Assembly (NCBI GenBank): GCA_949289625.1
Contig: CASEPH010000476.1
Span: forward strand, 1-13,775
DNA length: 13,775 nucleotides
Source of the DNA: an uncultured Clostridia bacterium
GTDB lineage: Bacteria > Bacillota_A > Clostridia > Oscillospirales > Oscillospiraceae
Direction of reading: 5' to 3'
The notes beneath the pieces were generated by a model. That model was not told the DNA's origin, searched no databases, and saw nothing but the letters and a program-made list of their open reading frames with translations. Of the stretch, positions 7,945-13,775 are shown piece after piece. Each line of letters starts with the position of its first letter. Position 1 is the first letter of the stretch. The position numbers and the translations under genes are program-made.

Positions 7945-7981
7945 ACGCCACGCTGCGAAATTTGGCAGCGTGGCGTTTTTT
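7945..7981 (+). terminator. Strong intrinsic terminator between convergent transcription units
   Basis: ACGCCACGCTGC (7945-7956) and its exact complement (7965-7976) form a perfect 12-bp stem. The 8-nt loop contains AAATTT, and six T residues follow (7976-7981). It ends the topoisomerase operon on the plus strand. It also lies just past the stop of the minus-strand glycosylase gene, where the same stem could act, but there it lacks a good U-tract. Confidence 0.92.
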
Positions 7982-8561
7982 ATTCTTCCAAAATCGTATT
8001 GGGACAGCACTGACGGATCATCGCTTGCAGGGACTTGAGATCCCGAAAGGTGTCTGGTCGTTTTTCCGGATCCCGAAGCAGGGCGGAGGGGTGGTACATG
8101 GCCATACGTTTTGTGCCGTCCATGTCAAACCAGCGGCCATGCTCCCTGGTGATGCGGAAGCCCGGATCGATCCATTCCTGGGCTGCAATCCGGCCCAGAC
8201 AGATAATGAGCTTTGGCTGCAGCAGAGCAACCTGGGCTTGGAGCCATTCCGAGCAGGCGTCCCGTTCTGTATTCAGAGGATCCCGGTTTTGAGGAGGCCG
8301 ACATTTTACGATATTGGCAATATAGCAGTTCTGCCGGTTGAGACCGATGATGGAAAGCATATCATCCAAAAGCTGCCCCGCTTTGCCTACAAAGGGAATC
8401 CCCTGAAGATCCTCATTTTCGCCGGGGCCTTCCCCGATGAAAATAATTTCTGCAGATTCGGAGCCCACGCCAAATACAACGTTATGGCGGGTAATATGCA
8501 GGGGACATTTTGTGCATGTCATGCAGTCCGCTTTTAAATCATCCCAGTTTGTATAAACCAC
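7980..8561 (-). CDS. Family 4 uracil-DNA glycosylase (Fe-S type)
   Basis: This 193-residue DNA repair enzyme of the thermostable/family 4 type removes uracil arising from cytosine deamination or dUMP misincorporation, starting base excision repair. Cys16, Cys19, Cys87 and Cys103 match the four ligands of the family's [4Fe-4S] cluster (CTKC, VKCRPP, ACSEW), including the 16-residue spacing between the last two. Motif A is GEGPGENED (43-51), followed by GIPFVGKAGQLLD. The DNA-binding loop motif is HPSALLR (157-163). The frame is open further upstream, but the GTG at 8561-8559 has a GGAGG site 6 nt before it and yields MVYTNWDDLKADC, a typical family N-terminus. It converges on the topoisomerase operon and is divergent from the comEA-like gene, with 168 nt between the two starts. 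I see no convincing minus-strand promoter there. Confidence 0.93.
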   Translation of the reverse strand: MVYTNWDDLKADCMTCTKCPLHITRHNVVFGVGSESAEIIFIGEGPGENEDLQGIPFVGKAGQLLDDMLSIIGLNRQNCYIANIVKCRPPQNRDPLNTERDACSEWLQAQVALLQPKLIICLGRIAAQEWIDPGFRITREHGRWFDMDGTKRMAMYHPSALLRDPEKRPDTFRDLKSLQAMIRQCCPNTILEE

Positions 8562-8567
8562 ATGAAG

Positions 8568-8572
8568 CCTCC
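8568..8572 (-). promoter_or_regulatory. Ribosome binding site for the uracil-DNA glycosylase GTG start
   Basis: On the minus strand GGAGG (plus-strand CCTCC at 8568-8572) lies 6 nt before GTG. A nearby ATG one base upstream is in another frame and stops after nine codons, so it does not compete as a gene start. This site argues against the longer open frame that extends to 8642. Confidence 0.8.
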
Positions 8573-8641
8573 ATTCCTTTATACAACGTGTTCTTTTTGG
8601 CGAAAACAGGTGGTTTCCGCCGGAATTCTTTGAATTTAGCA

Positions 8642-8670
8642 TTTAAAAAAAGGCCGTTGTGTGCTACAAT
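8642..8670 (+). promoter_or_regulatory. Probable extended -10 promoter for the comEA/two-component operon
   Basis: TACAAT (8665-8670) is preceded by TGC, giving TGCTACAAT. A partial -35, TTTAAA (8642-8647), is at 17 bp. The start would be near 8677, about 50 nt before the first ATG. The surrounding divergent region (8562-8729) is A/T-rich and holds no gene. Confidence 0.6.
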
Positions 8671-8729
8671 AAAGTCATTCTGTAAGCTATCATAGCATAT
8701 TTTTCTCGAAATGGAAAGACAGTGATCTT

Positions 8730-9230
8730 ATGAAATTCACGCTTGTGGAGCGACGTGCGATGATTGTCTGCGTCGTAATCTTGGCATTCTTCGCAGGTTT
8801 TTATTTCCGAGGTATGATGATTCGAAATTCCATCGTTATCGAGACGCAGGCTGAACCAGAATCGGTAGAAGAAGGAAAGCCCGAGGAGGATGCTACGTCC
8901 ATCCAAACTTCGGAAGGTGCGAAACAGGAGTCAGACGGGCCTTCTGAGGCAGCGATGGAGCAATCTTTGGTAGAAAATTCAGAGACGGAATCCCGGACGG
9001 AGACGCATGTGGAAGAAGAATCAGATGGGAAAATTGATTTAAATACAGCCAGTCTGGAGGAATTGGATACTTTGCCGGGAATTGGCCCGGTCTTGGCTCA
9101 GAGAATATTGGATTACAGAGCCGAAAACGGAGGTTTTGCTTCGGTGGAGGAAATTCTGAATATTCAAGGGATTGGCGAGAAAACCTATGCAAAAATTGTA
9201 GATTTGGTGAAAGTTGAGGATATGCCATGA
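8730..9230 (+). CDS. comEA: ComEA-like membrane-anchored DNA receptor with HhH domain
   Basis: This 166-residue protein has an N-terminal membrane anchor (about 11-27), a highly acidic Ser/Glu-rich linker (about 38-100) and a C-terminal double helix-hairpin-helix domain (101-160). The domain starts [19 protein letters not shown] and repeats the hairpin as [12 protein letters not shown]. Non-specific backbone binding by such HhH pairs is the basis for ComEA capturing double-stranded DNA at the cell surface during natural competence. The SLBB domain normally between anchor and HhH in Bacillus ComEA is absent and replaced by the low-complexity linker. The gene looks richer in A+T than its neighbours. 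Only a weak ribosome binding site (GGAAAG, 8713-8718) precedes the ATG. Its stop overlaps the next start as ATGA, so it is translationally coupled to the response regulator. No comEB or comEC is in view; a general DNA-binding role remains possible. Confidence 0.85.
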   Translation: MKFTLVERRAMIVCVVILAFFAGFYFRGMMIRNSIVIETQAEPESVEEGKPEEDATSIQTSEGAKQESDGPSEAAMEQSLVENSETESRTETHVEEESDGKIDLNTASLEELDTLPGIGPVLAQRILDYRAENGGFASVEEILNIQGIGEKTYAKIVDLVKVEDMP

Positions 9231-9907
9231 AAATTTTAGTTGTCGATGATGAAAAGCTGTTGGTCAAGGGAATCAAGTTTAATTTGGAGAACGATGGATT
9301 TGAGGTTTCTGTGGCCTATGACGGCGAAGAGGCTGTGGAACTGGCAAAGACGGGGAATTTTGATCTCATTATTCTGGACATTATGATGCCGAAACTGAGC
9401 GGTTTGGATGCCTGTATGCAGATCCGGGAGTTTTCCAATGTGCCCATTATCATGCTCACCGCTAAGGGCGAGGATATGGATAAGCTCATCGGATTTGAGC
9501 ACGGCACGGACGATTACCTGACAAAGCCGTTTAACATTTTGGAACTCAAGGCACGGATTCGTGCATTGCTGCGCCGCAGCGCACCAGCGGAGACCAAGGA
9601 AAACAGCAATCGGATCACCTGCGGGGATATTACCTTGGATTCGGATGAACGCAATGCCTACAAAAACGGCAAGCCTGTGGAGCTTACAGCCCGGGAGTTT
9701 GATCTGATGGAGCTGCTGATGCGGAATCCGGGGCATGTATACTCCCGGGAGAATCTGCTGAATCTGATCTGGGGCTATGAGTATCAGGGCGAGATCCGGT
9801 CCGTGGACGTTCATGTGCGCCGCCTGCGGGAAAAGCTGGAGCGGGTCCCTGCGCAGCCGGAATACATCATGACGAAATGGGGCGTTGGCTATTACTTTAA
9901 AGCTTAA
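9227..9907 (+). CDS. OmpR/PhoB-family response regulator
   Basis: This 226-residue transcription regulator would be phosphorylated by the kinase encoded next to it. The receiver domain (1-118) shows the acidic pair Asp7/Asp8, phospho-acceptor Asp51 (LIILDIMMP), Thr78 (MLTAK) and Lys100 (YLTKPF). The winged-helix DNA-binding domain (about 128-226) has the family features: the [13 protein letters not shown] helix, the recognition helix around [13 protein letters not shown], and the C-terminal hairpin TKWGVGYYF. Overall it resembles the WalR/PhoP/MtrA group. The start is supported by GAGGA (9216-9220) at 6 nt and by the 4-nt ATGA overlap with the comEA-like gene. The target genes cannot be read from this sequence. 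The gene order with the kinase and a GerMN lipoprotein resembles mtrA-mtrB-lpqB of Actinobacteria. Confidence 0.95.
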   Translation: MKILVVDDEKLLVKGIKFNLENDGFEVSVAYDGEEAVELAKTGNFDLIILDIMMPKLSGLDACMQIREFSNVPIIMLTAKGEDMDKLIGFEHGTDDYLTKPFNILELKARIRALLRRSAPAETKENSNRITCGDITLDSDERNAYKNGKPVELTAREFDLMELLMRNPGHVYSRENLLNLIWGYEYQGEIRSVDVHVRRLREKLERVPAQPEYIMTKWGVGYYFKA

Positions 9908-11339
9908 ACGGTTTTTGCGTCAGTTCTGGGACAGCCTGCTCCTGCGGATTGTGCTGGTGATTCTGGTGCTGACCACAATCCTCCTGGTGCTCCAGACCAT
10001 TGCGCCCGTGCGGACCACGGAGGATATGATCTTTGACTATAAGCATGCGCTGCTGCTGGATAAGGCGGAGACCATTGCCTCTTCCCTCAACACCAATCTA
10101 GTGCTGACCAGTGAAGGGGCCCAGGAGGTGGTTTCTGTTCTTGGTTCCAGCGACGTGGGTCAGATCGTTATTACGGACGCCGATGGCGTGGTGCTCTATA
10201 GCACCAATACCGGTTCGGCGCCCTTGGAGTCCTATGCCCTTTTTCCGGAGATCGTTTCAGCATTAAAGGGAAACGATGCATTTCGATGCAATTATACGGT
10301 GGATGCCTTTGAAAGCTTTGCGGCCATGCCCATCATGGTGGGCAATGTGATTACAGGCTGCGTCTATGTGGCGGAGTCAGATCAGGAGCAGGCCGAGATC
10401 CTCAGCCGTATCCAGCAAAATGCTATCCGGATGTCTCTGGTGTCCGTGGTCATCAGCGTTGCGCTGTTTTTGGTGTCGGGCATTGTCATCATTCGCAAAA
10501 ACGATCGGATGCTGGAGTCTATCCGCATGGTTCGGGAAGGAAACTACAGCCACAGGATTGAGATCAAGGGCGGAGATGAATTTGCCGCCCTAGCCAACGA
10601 ATTCAACGAGCTGACAGACCGGCTCCAAGCGACAGAGGAACGCCGCAGGCAGTTTGTGTCTGATGCGTCCCATGAGCTGCGGACGCCGTTGGCGGCTATC
10701 CGGCTTCTGTCGGATTCTATCCTCCAGAATGATCTGGATCAGGAGACGGTGCGGGAATTTGTTCAGGACATTTCCAGTGAATCAGATCGTCTTACCAGAA
10801 TGACCTCCAAGCTCTTGAATTTAACAGCGCTGGATAGCCGCCAGTTTGTCCAACAGGAGGAGGAACAGGAGGCTGTCAATCTGGGAGAATGCTGCAAAAA
10901 AGCAGTGCGGATGCTGACGCCGTTTGCCAAAGAGGTAGGGGCGGAGATTGAACAGAGTTCGGAAGAAAACTGTTGTGTGCTGGCCCGGGAGGACGATATT
11001 TTCCAAGTGGTGCTGAACCTTTCAGAAAACGGGATCAAATACAGTCAGTCCGGCGGACAGGTTCGGCTGATTGCCTATTCCCAGGGAGAAAACGCGGTTC
11101 TCATTGTTGAGGATAACGGCATTGGCATTCCTGAGGATGAAATGGATCGCATCTTTGAGCGCTTTTATCGCGTGGACAAGGCCCGTTCAAGAGAAGCTGG
11201 TGGCACGGGCTTAGGGCTGGCCATTGTTCGAGAGACGGTGGAGAAATACGGCGGCACCGTAGAGGCTTCCAACCGCCCCCAGGGTGGTGCACGCTTTACG
11301 GTTCGCTTCCCGCTGTTTCGATGGGAGGGAGAGCCATGA
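9885..11339 (+). CDS. Membrane sensor histidine kinase (HAMP, extracellular sensor domain)
   Basis: This 484-residue sensor kinase has transmembrane helix 1 (about 17-38), an extracytoplasmic domain (40-178), transmembrane helix 2 (about 183-203), HAMP (about 204-256), HisKA with the phospho-accepting His263 (SDASHELRTPL), and HATPase (about 365-478). The ATPase domain has N box LNLSENGIKYS, G1 box EDNGIGIP, F box ERFYRVD and G2 box GGTGLGL. The extracytoplasmic segment (VITDADGVVLYST ... MVGNVITGCVYVAES) looks like a Cache/PDC-type sensor fold. There is no cytoplasmic PAS domain, unlike WalK. The cognate partner is the upstream regulator, whose gene it overlaps by 23 nt if TTG 9885 is the start. 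No clear ribosome binding site decides the start, and TTG 9915 is the alternative; both keep the first membrane helix. The ligand is unknown. Confidence 0.93.
   Translation: MAITLKLKRFLRQFWDSLLLRIVLVILVLTTILLVLQTIAPVRTTEDMIFDYKHALLLDKAETIASSLNTNLVLTSEGAQEVVSVLGSSDVGQIVITDADGVVLYSTNTGSAPLESYALFPEIVSALKGNDAFRCNYTVDAFESFAAMPIMVGNVITGCVYVAESDQEQAEILSRIQQNAIRMSLVSVVISVALFLVSGIVIIRKNDRMLESIRMVREGNYSHRIEIKGGDEFAALANEFNELTDRLQATEERRRQFVSDASHELRTPLAAIRLLSDSILQNDLDQETVREFVQDISSESDRLTRMTSKLLNLTALDSRQFVQQEEEQEAVNLGECCKKAVRMLTPFAKEVGAEIEQSSEENCCVLAREDDIFQVVLNLSENGIKYSQSGGQVRLIAYSQGENAVLIVEDNGIGIPEDEMDRIFERFYRVDKARSREAGGTGLGLAIVRETVEKYGGTVEASNRPQGGARFTVRFPLFRWEGEP
11324..11328 (+). promoter_or_regulatory. 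Ribosome binding site fixing ATG 11336
   Basis: GGAGG (11324-11328), inside a longer purine run, lies 7 nt before ATG 11336. It favours that start over the in-frame ATG 11321, which would place the site inside the gene and add five residues before the signal peptide. Confidence 0.75.
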
Positions 11340-12667
11340 ATCGGTGGAATCGAATCCTGGGACTGGCGCTGACAGCTGTGATGCTGCTGTATGGCACAGG
11401 CTGTACGCGGCAAGAGACCGTTGATGGGGAGGGGATTGAGATCCTATTCTACTATGAGACGAAGGACGTGGAGCAAATGGCCTCGGAGACGTCGGTGGCA
11501 GCGGAGTCTCGAAAGGTTAATGTGCTCTCACTGTGGGAATTCTTTGATCTCTATTTCAGCGGCCCTGTATCGGAGAATCTGGTATCCCCATTCCCCCATG
11601 GGACCCGAGTGCTGGATGTGGAGACCTCGGATCAGACCATGACGCTGAAAATGTCGGGAGAGTATTTTACCCTGATGGGCGTGGAAATGTCCATTGCCAA
11701 CTGTTGCTTGGCCAATACAGTGTGTGCCTACTTCAATTTGGAATCCGTAACTCTGATGGACGAGACGGAGAGCATCCAGCTTGAGGCGAAGCCTGGGCAG
11801 TATGTGCTGTCCAACAGCCTACAGGATGATATGACAGAAACCTTTGTGGTCTATTTCGCCGACAGCGAATACCGCTATCTCAATTCCGAAACCCGGGATG
11901 CCACGCTCAGCGAAAATGAGACAGAGACGGCCTATGTAATGCGAAAGCTGTTGGAGGGGCCGGAAAATGAACAACTAAAGCCTATTATCCCGGAAGGTGC
12001 GGAGATATTGGGAATCAGCAGCTCGGAGGGAATTTGCACGGTGAACTTCTCTCACGAGTTTTATGAAAACAGACTGGACGATACCTATGGCGCTTACATG
12101 ACCATTTATGGCGTCACCAACACCTTGACGGGGCTGGACGGAATTGAAGCAGTGCAGTTTCTGGTAGAGGGAGAAGCAGTGGATAACTATGGCATGTTTC
12201 CTTTGGGGCAGCCGGTCACCAGAAATTCGGACTGTATTGGCCCGGTCCGAATGGCCAGCGGCGAGGTGGATGTCAATATCTATGTCCTCAGCGCAGAGAA
12301 TCAGGAGCCCTTTGCGATACCCTGCCGGGTGAAGCAAACCGTGTCTCAGCCCCTGGCGGAGGCAGTGGTGACAAAAATTTTGAGCTATGAACCGCCTCAA
12401 GGTTTCGTCAACCCCATCCCCTATGGGACAGAACTACTGTCCATCAGCGTTTCGGGGAATGTATGCTATGTGGACCTGTCGGATAAATTCATTCCCCAGG
12501 AGGATACGGAGGCTACAGAAAAAGCTGCCGTGTGGGCCCTAACCAAGTCCCTGACGGTGCTGGATAATATCACATCCATTGTGCTGACCATTAACGGGGA
12601 GAACGATGGGCTGAACTATGTGGATATTTCTGAGCCGCTGACGGAGGAAAGCGTGTCTCTGGATTGA
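11336..12667 (+). CDS. Lipoprotein with three tandem GerMN-like repeats
   Basis: This 443-residue predicted lipoprotein has a signal peptide with hydrophobic core ILGLALTAVMLLYG and a lipidation-type cysteine at 23 (GTGC, an imperfect lipobox). Two segments (about 168-290 and 312-435) match the GerMN fold, each with a P-x-G-x-E-(I/L)-L motif, then a V-N/D-F/L-S strand (IPEGAEIL ... CTVNFSHEF and IPYGTELL ... CYVDLSDKF) and a long helix ending in a strand before a GE turn. A third, more diverged copy (about 34-150) shows FPHGTRVL ... MTLKMSGEY and a similar helix. GerMN domains occur in sporulation protein GerM and in LpqB, the lipoprotein partner of the MtrB kinase. The ATG overlaps the kinase stop as ATGA, so the two are probably made together; this supports a role as the kinase's extracellular accessory. 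A GerM-like role in spore envelope formation is the alternative. Confidence 0.85.
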   Translation: MNRWNRILGLALTAVMLLYGTGCTRQETVDGEGIEILFYYETKDVEQMASETSVAAESRKVNVLSLWEFFDLYFSGPVSENLVSPFPHGTRVLDVETSDQTMTLKMSGEYFTLMGVEMSIANCCLANTVCAYFNLESVTLMDETESIQLEAKPGQYVLSNSLQDDMTETFVVYFADSEYRYLNSETRDATLSENETETAYVMRKLLEGPENEQLKPIIPEGAEILGISSSEGICTVNFSHEFYENRLDDTYGAYMTIYGVTNTLTGLDGIEAVQFLVEGEAVDNYGMFPLGQPVTRNSDCIGPVRMASGEVDVNIYVLSAENQEPFAIPCRVKQTVSQPLAEAVVTKILSYEPPQGFVNPIPYGTELLSISVSGNVCYVDLSDKFIPQEDTEATEKAAVWALTKSLTVLDNITSIVLTINGENDGLNYVDISEPLTEESVSLD

Positions 12668-12692
12668 CAGGAACATTTTACTGTGCTAAATT
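12664..12692 (+). promoter_or_regulatory. Strong promoter for metY, overlapping the upstream stop codon
   Basis: A perfect -35 TTGACA (12664-12669) includes the TGA stop (12665-12667) of the GerMN gene. After a 17-bp spacer comes TAAATT (12687-12692) with an extended TGC just before it. Transcription would start near 12699, giving a leader of about 60 nt. That is too short for a typical S-box or T-box riboswitch with its terminator, and I see no such fold. Confidence 0.8.
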
Positions 12693-12760
12693 ATTAAGCA
12701 ATATGCGGCGGGGAGAATTCCCGGTATAGATTGAACCAACGACCGAAAGGGGCAAGCAGA

Positions 12761-13775
12761 ATGAAAGACTATAGAATCGAGACAACCTGTGTGCAGGGGG
12801 GATATACGCCGGGAAATGGAGAGCCCCGGCAGATTCCCATTGTGCAGAGCACCACATTTAAATATGAGACCAGCGAGGATATGGGAAAACTTTTCGATCT
12901 GGAGGCTTCAGGATATTTTTATTCCAGACTTCAGAATCCCACCTGCGACTATGTGGCCGCTAAGATTGCGGAGTTGGAGGGCGGAACAGCCGCCATGCTG
13001 ACCTCTTCGGGCCAAGCAGCCAACTTCTTTGCCATGTTCAATATCGCCTCCTGCGGCGACCATATTGTGGCCTCTTCCTCCATCTATGGCGGTACCTTCA
13101 ACCTCATTAGCGTTACTATGGCCAAGATGGGGATTGAGACTACCTTTGTTAGCCCCAACTGTACCGATGAAGAACTGAACGCAGCCTTCCGGCCCAACAC
13201 TAAGCTGGTCTTTGGAGAGACCATCGCCAATCCGGCCCTGACTGTATTGGATATTGAACGGTTCGCCAAGGCGGCCCATGCCCACGGCGTACCCCTGATT
13301 GTGGACAACACCTTTGCCACGCCTGTGAACTGCCGTCCCTTTGAGTGGGGGGCAGATATTGTCACCCATTCCACCACCAAGTATATGGACGGGCATGGGG
13401 CCTGCGTGGGAGGAGCCATTGTGGATTCGGGCAAGTTTGACTGGCGGGCCCATGGGGAGAAATTCCCCGGTCTTACCACCCCGGACGAGAGCTATCACGG
13501 CATCACCTATGTGGAGAAATTTGGCCTGGAGGGGGCCTTTATCACCAAATGTACCGCACAGCTGATGCGGGACTTTGGCTGCACCCAGTCCCCCCAAAGC
13601 GCTTTTTACCTGAATCTGGGGCTGGAGAGCCTCCACGTCCGGATGGCCCGCCACTGTGAAAACGGGCAGGCCGTGGCGGAGTTCCTGGCGGCGCAGCCCC
13701 AGGTGGAGGCCGTGCATTACTGCGGCCTTCCCGGGGACCCGTACCATGCCCTGGCCCAGAAGTACCTGCCTCACG
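12761..13775 (+). CDS. metY: O-acetylhomoserine sulfhydrylase (MetY), 3' end outside window
   Basis: The first 338 codons are present of a PLP-dependent enzyme of the Cys/Met metabolism family, which normally has about 425-430 residues. MetY joins O-acetylhomoserine with sulfide to make homocysteine and acetate in the cytoplasm, and can also act on O-acetylserine. The PLP lysine is Lys207 (HSTTKYMDG). Asp182 (VDNTF) contacts the pyridine nitrogen, Ser83-Gly84-Gln85 (TSSGQAA) bind phosphate, Tyr109 stacks on the ring, and Tyr54/Arg56 come from the neighbouring subunit. The N-terminus ETTCVQGGYTPGNGEPRQIP and the motif FGETIANPAL favour the long MetY form over cystathionine gamma-synthase or methionine gamma-lyase; the last cannot be fully excluded. 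AAAGGGG (12746-12752) lies 8 nt before the ATG. It has its own promoter, and read-through from upstream is also possible because no terminator precedes it. Confidence 0.93.
   Translation, partial: MKDYRIETTCVQGGYTPGNGEPRQIPIVQSTTFKYETSEDMGKLFDLEASGYFYSRLQNPTCDYVAAKIAELEGGTAAMLTSSGQAANFFAMFNIASCGDHIVASSSIYGGTFNLISVTMAKMGIETTFVSPNCTDEELNAAFRPNTKLVFGETIANPALTVLDIERFAKAAHAHGVPLIVDNTFATPVNCRPFEWGADIVTHSTTKYMDGHGACVGGAIVDSGKFDWRAHGEKFPGLTTPDESYHGITYVEKFGLEGAFITKCTAQLMRDFGCTQSPQSAFYLNLGLESLHVRMARHCENGQAVAEFLAAQPQVEAVHYCGLPGDPYHALAQKYLPH

Noticed and set aside
8605..8625. Small imperfect hairpin (GGTGG-TTT-CCGCC) between the divergent genes
   Set aside because: It is short, needs a wobble pair and has no U-tract. 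It could be an operator but nothing supports that.
8562..8642. N-terminal extension of the uracil-DNA glycosylase to 8642
   Set aside because: The added residues are not typical of the family, and GGAGG 6 nt before GTG 8561 marks the natural start.
12711..12722. Small inverted repeat GGGA-GAAT-TCCC in the metY leader
   Set aside because: A 4-bp stem is too short to be a terminator or a riboswitch element. No S-box or T-box features are visible, so I did not list it as regulatory.
1..13775. Mobile elements, CRISPR arrays, toxin-antitoxin or defence genes, tRNA/rRNA
   Set aside because: I looked for transposase motifs, direct repeats with spacers, terminal inverted repeats and RNA gene signatures and saw none. 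The gaps between genes are short and explained by promoters and terminators.

Overview
The window looks like chromosomal core and near-core DNA from an anaerobic Gram-positive bacterium of the class Clostridia, probably an Oscillospiraceae/Ruminococcaceae-type gut organism. This placement is an inference. It rests on strong AGGAGG-type ribosome binding sites, frequent GTG and TTG starts, short A/T-rich sigma-A promoters in otherwise fairly G+C-rich coding DNA, a GerMN-domain lipoprotein, a YitT-family protein, an oxygen-sensitive dicluster aldo/keto reductase, and a divergent gyrase-like topoisomerase pair. I see no insertion sequence, phage gene, CRISPR array, tRNA or rRNA.

Layout from left to right. 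(1) The 3' end of an unidentified gene (to 250) closes with a perfect 12-bp hairpin terminator. (2) An aldo/keto reductase with a C-terminal double [4Fe-4S] domain (401-1522) has its own extended -10 promoter and a terminator. (3) A four-gene operon runs from a near-consensus promoter (1589-1617) to a strong terminator (7945-7981). It encodes a ParE-like topoisomerase subunit, its ParC-like partner, a YitT/DUF2179 membrane protein and a transglutaminase-fold lipoprotein whose active site looks dead. Gaps between these genes are only 12-15 nt. (4) A family 4 uracil-DNA glycosylase lies on the minus strand (7980-8561), convergent with that operon. (5) A second plus-strand operon (8730-12667) has comEA-like, response regulator, histidine kinase and triple-GerMN lipoprotein genes, all joined by overlaps (4, 23 and 4 nt). 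(6) A metY-type O-acetylhomoserine sulfhydrylase begins at 12761 and runs off the right edge. Its consensus -35 lies across the stop codon of the preceding gene.

How they may work together. The topoisomerase pair would form an A2B2 type IIA enzyme that lacks a recognisable GyrA box, so it is more likely a decatenase or relaxase than a supercoiling gyrase. The response regulator, kinase and GerMN lipoprotein have the same order and parts as the actinobacterial MtrA-MtrB-LpqB envelope system. Here they are translationally coupled to a ComEA-like DNA receptor, which suggests a three-part envelope-sensing module tied to DNA uptake. That link is the most interesting hypothesis in the window. The other leads are the pseudo-transglutaminase lipoprotein and the divergent motifs of the topoisomerase pair.
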